Positions 63,561 to 64,000 of a stretch of 64,000 nt of DNA are shown here, piece by piece. This DNA is from JAJPXC01 sp964510535 (lineage in GTDB: Bacteria > Bacteroidota > Bacteroidia > Bacteroidales > Muribaculaceae), in assembly GCA_964510535.1 (NCBI GenBank), contig CAZECG010000011.1, forward strand, positions 26,786 through 90,785. The letters run 5' to 3'. Numbering within the stretch: position 1 is the stretch's first letter; the number at the start of each line of letters is the position of its first letter. A program made the position numbers and the translations under genes. The notes beneath the pieces were generated by a model. The model was given only the letters and a program-made list of their open reading frames with translations. It was not told where the DNA came from and did not search any database.

Positions 63561-63705
63561 GGTGGTTGTTAAATTTGTATGTACGGCTAGCGGCGATTCC
63601 CGACAGGGAATCTTTTTATATAGCCGGGGATTAGAGGACGATAAGGCCGACTATCTCCGTGCAGCGCAAGCACCCCACCCCACCAAGTCAATCCGCGAGG
63701 ATTGA
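63561..63705 (+). repeat. Dispersed palindromic repeat, copy B
   Basis: Shares the left block (GGTGGTTG to ATATAGCC, with hairpin GATTCCC-GACA-GGGAATC) and the identical 37-bp right block (63669-63705) with copy A at 3436-3563. The middle is unrelated and longer here. Confidence 0.75.
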
Positions 63706-64000
63706 ATCGCCACAAACCCCGGGGGAGGGAAGATGGTGTGAAAGCAATCTTTGCGGATTGCGGGGCGCGGGGCGGTCACGGCATCCGGGCATTGCCTGAC
63801 GGCAATACCCGACTACACAGAAAGGATTCCCTGTCGGGAATCGATAACGTTAACTTTATGTCAGACGGGGCTAACCCGGGTGGTTTATTAGCTATTCAAC
63901 CGGGTCTTGCGGCTGACCGGGCTGTCGGAGTACTCCGAGTGCTCTGAGCGCTCGGAGTAGCCCCCGCTGGGGCCACAAAAGCGGAAGCCCCGGAGGCTGG
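63706..64000. repeat. Palindrome-rich non-coding tail, related to the dispersed repeat
   Basis: No gene is supported. The hairpin GATTCCC-TGTC-GGGAATC (63825-63842) is the reverse-complement version of the repeat's left hairpin. A palindrome cluster near 63924-63960 (CGGAGTACTCCG, then GAGTGCTCTGAGCGCTCGGAG) resembles the variable middle of copy A. The region runs off the window. Confidence 0.5.

Noticed and set aside
3436..63705. The two repeat copies as attachment sites of a 60-kb integrative element at tRNA-Pro
   Set aside because: Copy A does not overlap the tRNA 3' end, the enclosed genes include many housekeeping genes (proBA, asnA, xseAB, rng), and no integration module is present apart from the recombinase that has its own inverted repeat.
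63517..63947. Small open frames in the window's final 0.5 kb
   Set aside because: They run through the hairpins of the dispersed repeat and have no signal peptide, family motif or promoter.

Overview
The window looks like chromosomal DNA of a Bacteroidales bacterium, most likely a Muribaculaceae-type gut commensal. The evidence is moderately GC-rich coding DNA, promoters of the Bacteroidota type (-7 box TAnnTTTG or TAnCTTCG, usually with a weak -33 TTTG), a Bacteroidales-type N-succinylornithine carbamoyltransferase, DUF3256, DUF349 and DUF3943 proteins, SusE/SusF-like modules, and C-terminal tails resembling type IX secretion signals. The family-level placement is inference; no rRNA is present to confirm it.

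Positions 1-36.9 kb are mostly ordinary genome. In order: the end of a metal-chelate/cobalamin-type ABC importer (1-2350), argF' (2420-3373), a dispersed palindromic repeat and tRNA-Pro(CGG) (3436-3751), small lipoproteins and a secreted SusE/F-like protein (3872-6991), a lipoprotein/SUI1/AddA-helicase run (7149-11327), xseB-xseA-DUF3256 and a DEAD-box RNA helicase (minus strand, 11395-15462), an undecaprenyl-phosphate sugar transferase, DUF349, an M16 peptidase with a cyclophilin lipoprotein, yhhQ behind a candidate preQ1 riboswitch (21854-22578), HU plus a 29-residue basic protein plus RNase E/G (22776-25026), asnA, DUF3943, an outer-membrane barrel with a large TPR protein (27547-32243), proA-proB, an acyl-CoA synthetase and an XRE-cupin regulator.

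From 37.2 kb to 63.3 kb there is a coherent accessory locus. A tyrosine recombinase (37197-38435) is followed by a segment of about 0.44 kb bounded by a perfect 15-bp inverted repeat (38520-38534 and 38972-38986). The segment carries a strong outward-facing Bacteroidota promoter close to its right edge. This is the arrangement of a phase-variable invertible promoter, and it is in the ON orientation here. It points through a structured leader of about 0.26 kb into seven same-strand genes of exported proteins: a 974-residue Ig-like protein with a type IX-like tail, an outer-membrane barrel, a 157-residue protein, a 4207-residue giant protein with about twelve C-terminal ASH/HYDIN-like beta-sandwich repeats, a fibronectin-III-like protein and two lipoproteins. 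The 157-residue protein is a paralogue of an N-terminal domain of the giant protein, and a second domain recurs in two other members, so the genes probably build one surface structure. A strong terminator closes the run at 63362-63410. The last 0.6 kb holds more copies of the dispersed palindromic repeat.

The most notable candidates are the invertible promoter controlling the surface operon, the operon itself, the preQ1-I-like riboswitch before yhhQ, and the dispersed palindromic repeat family near tRNA-Pro and at the window end.
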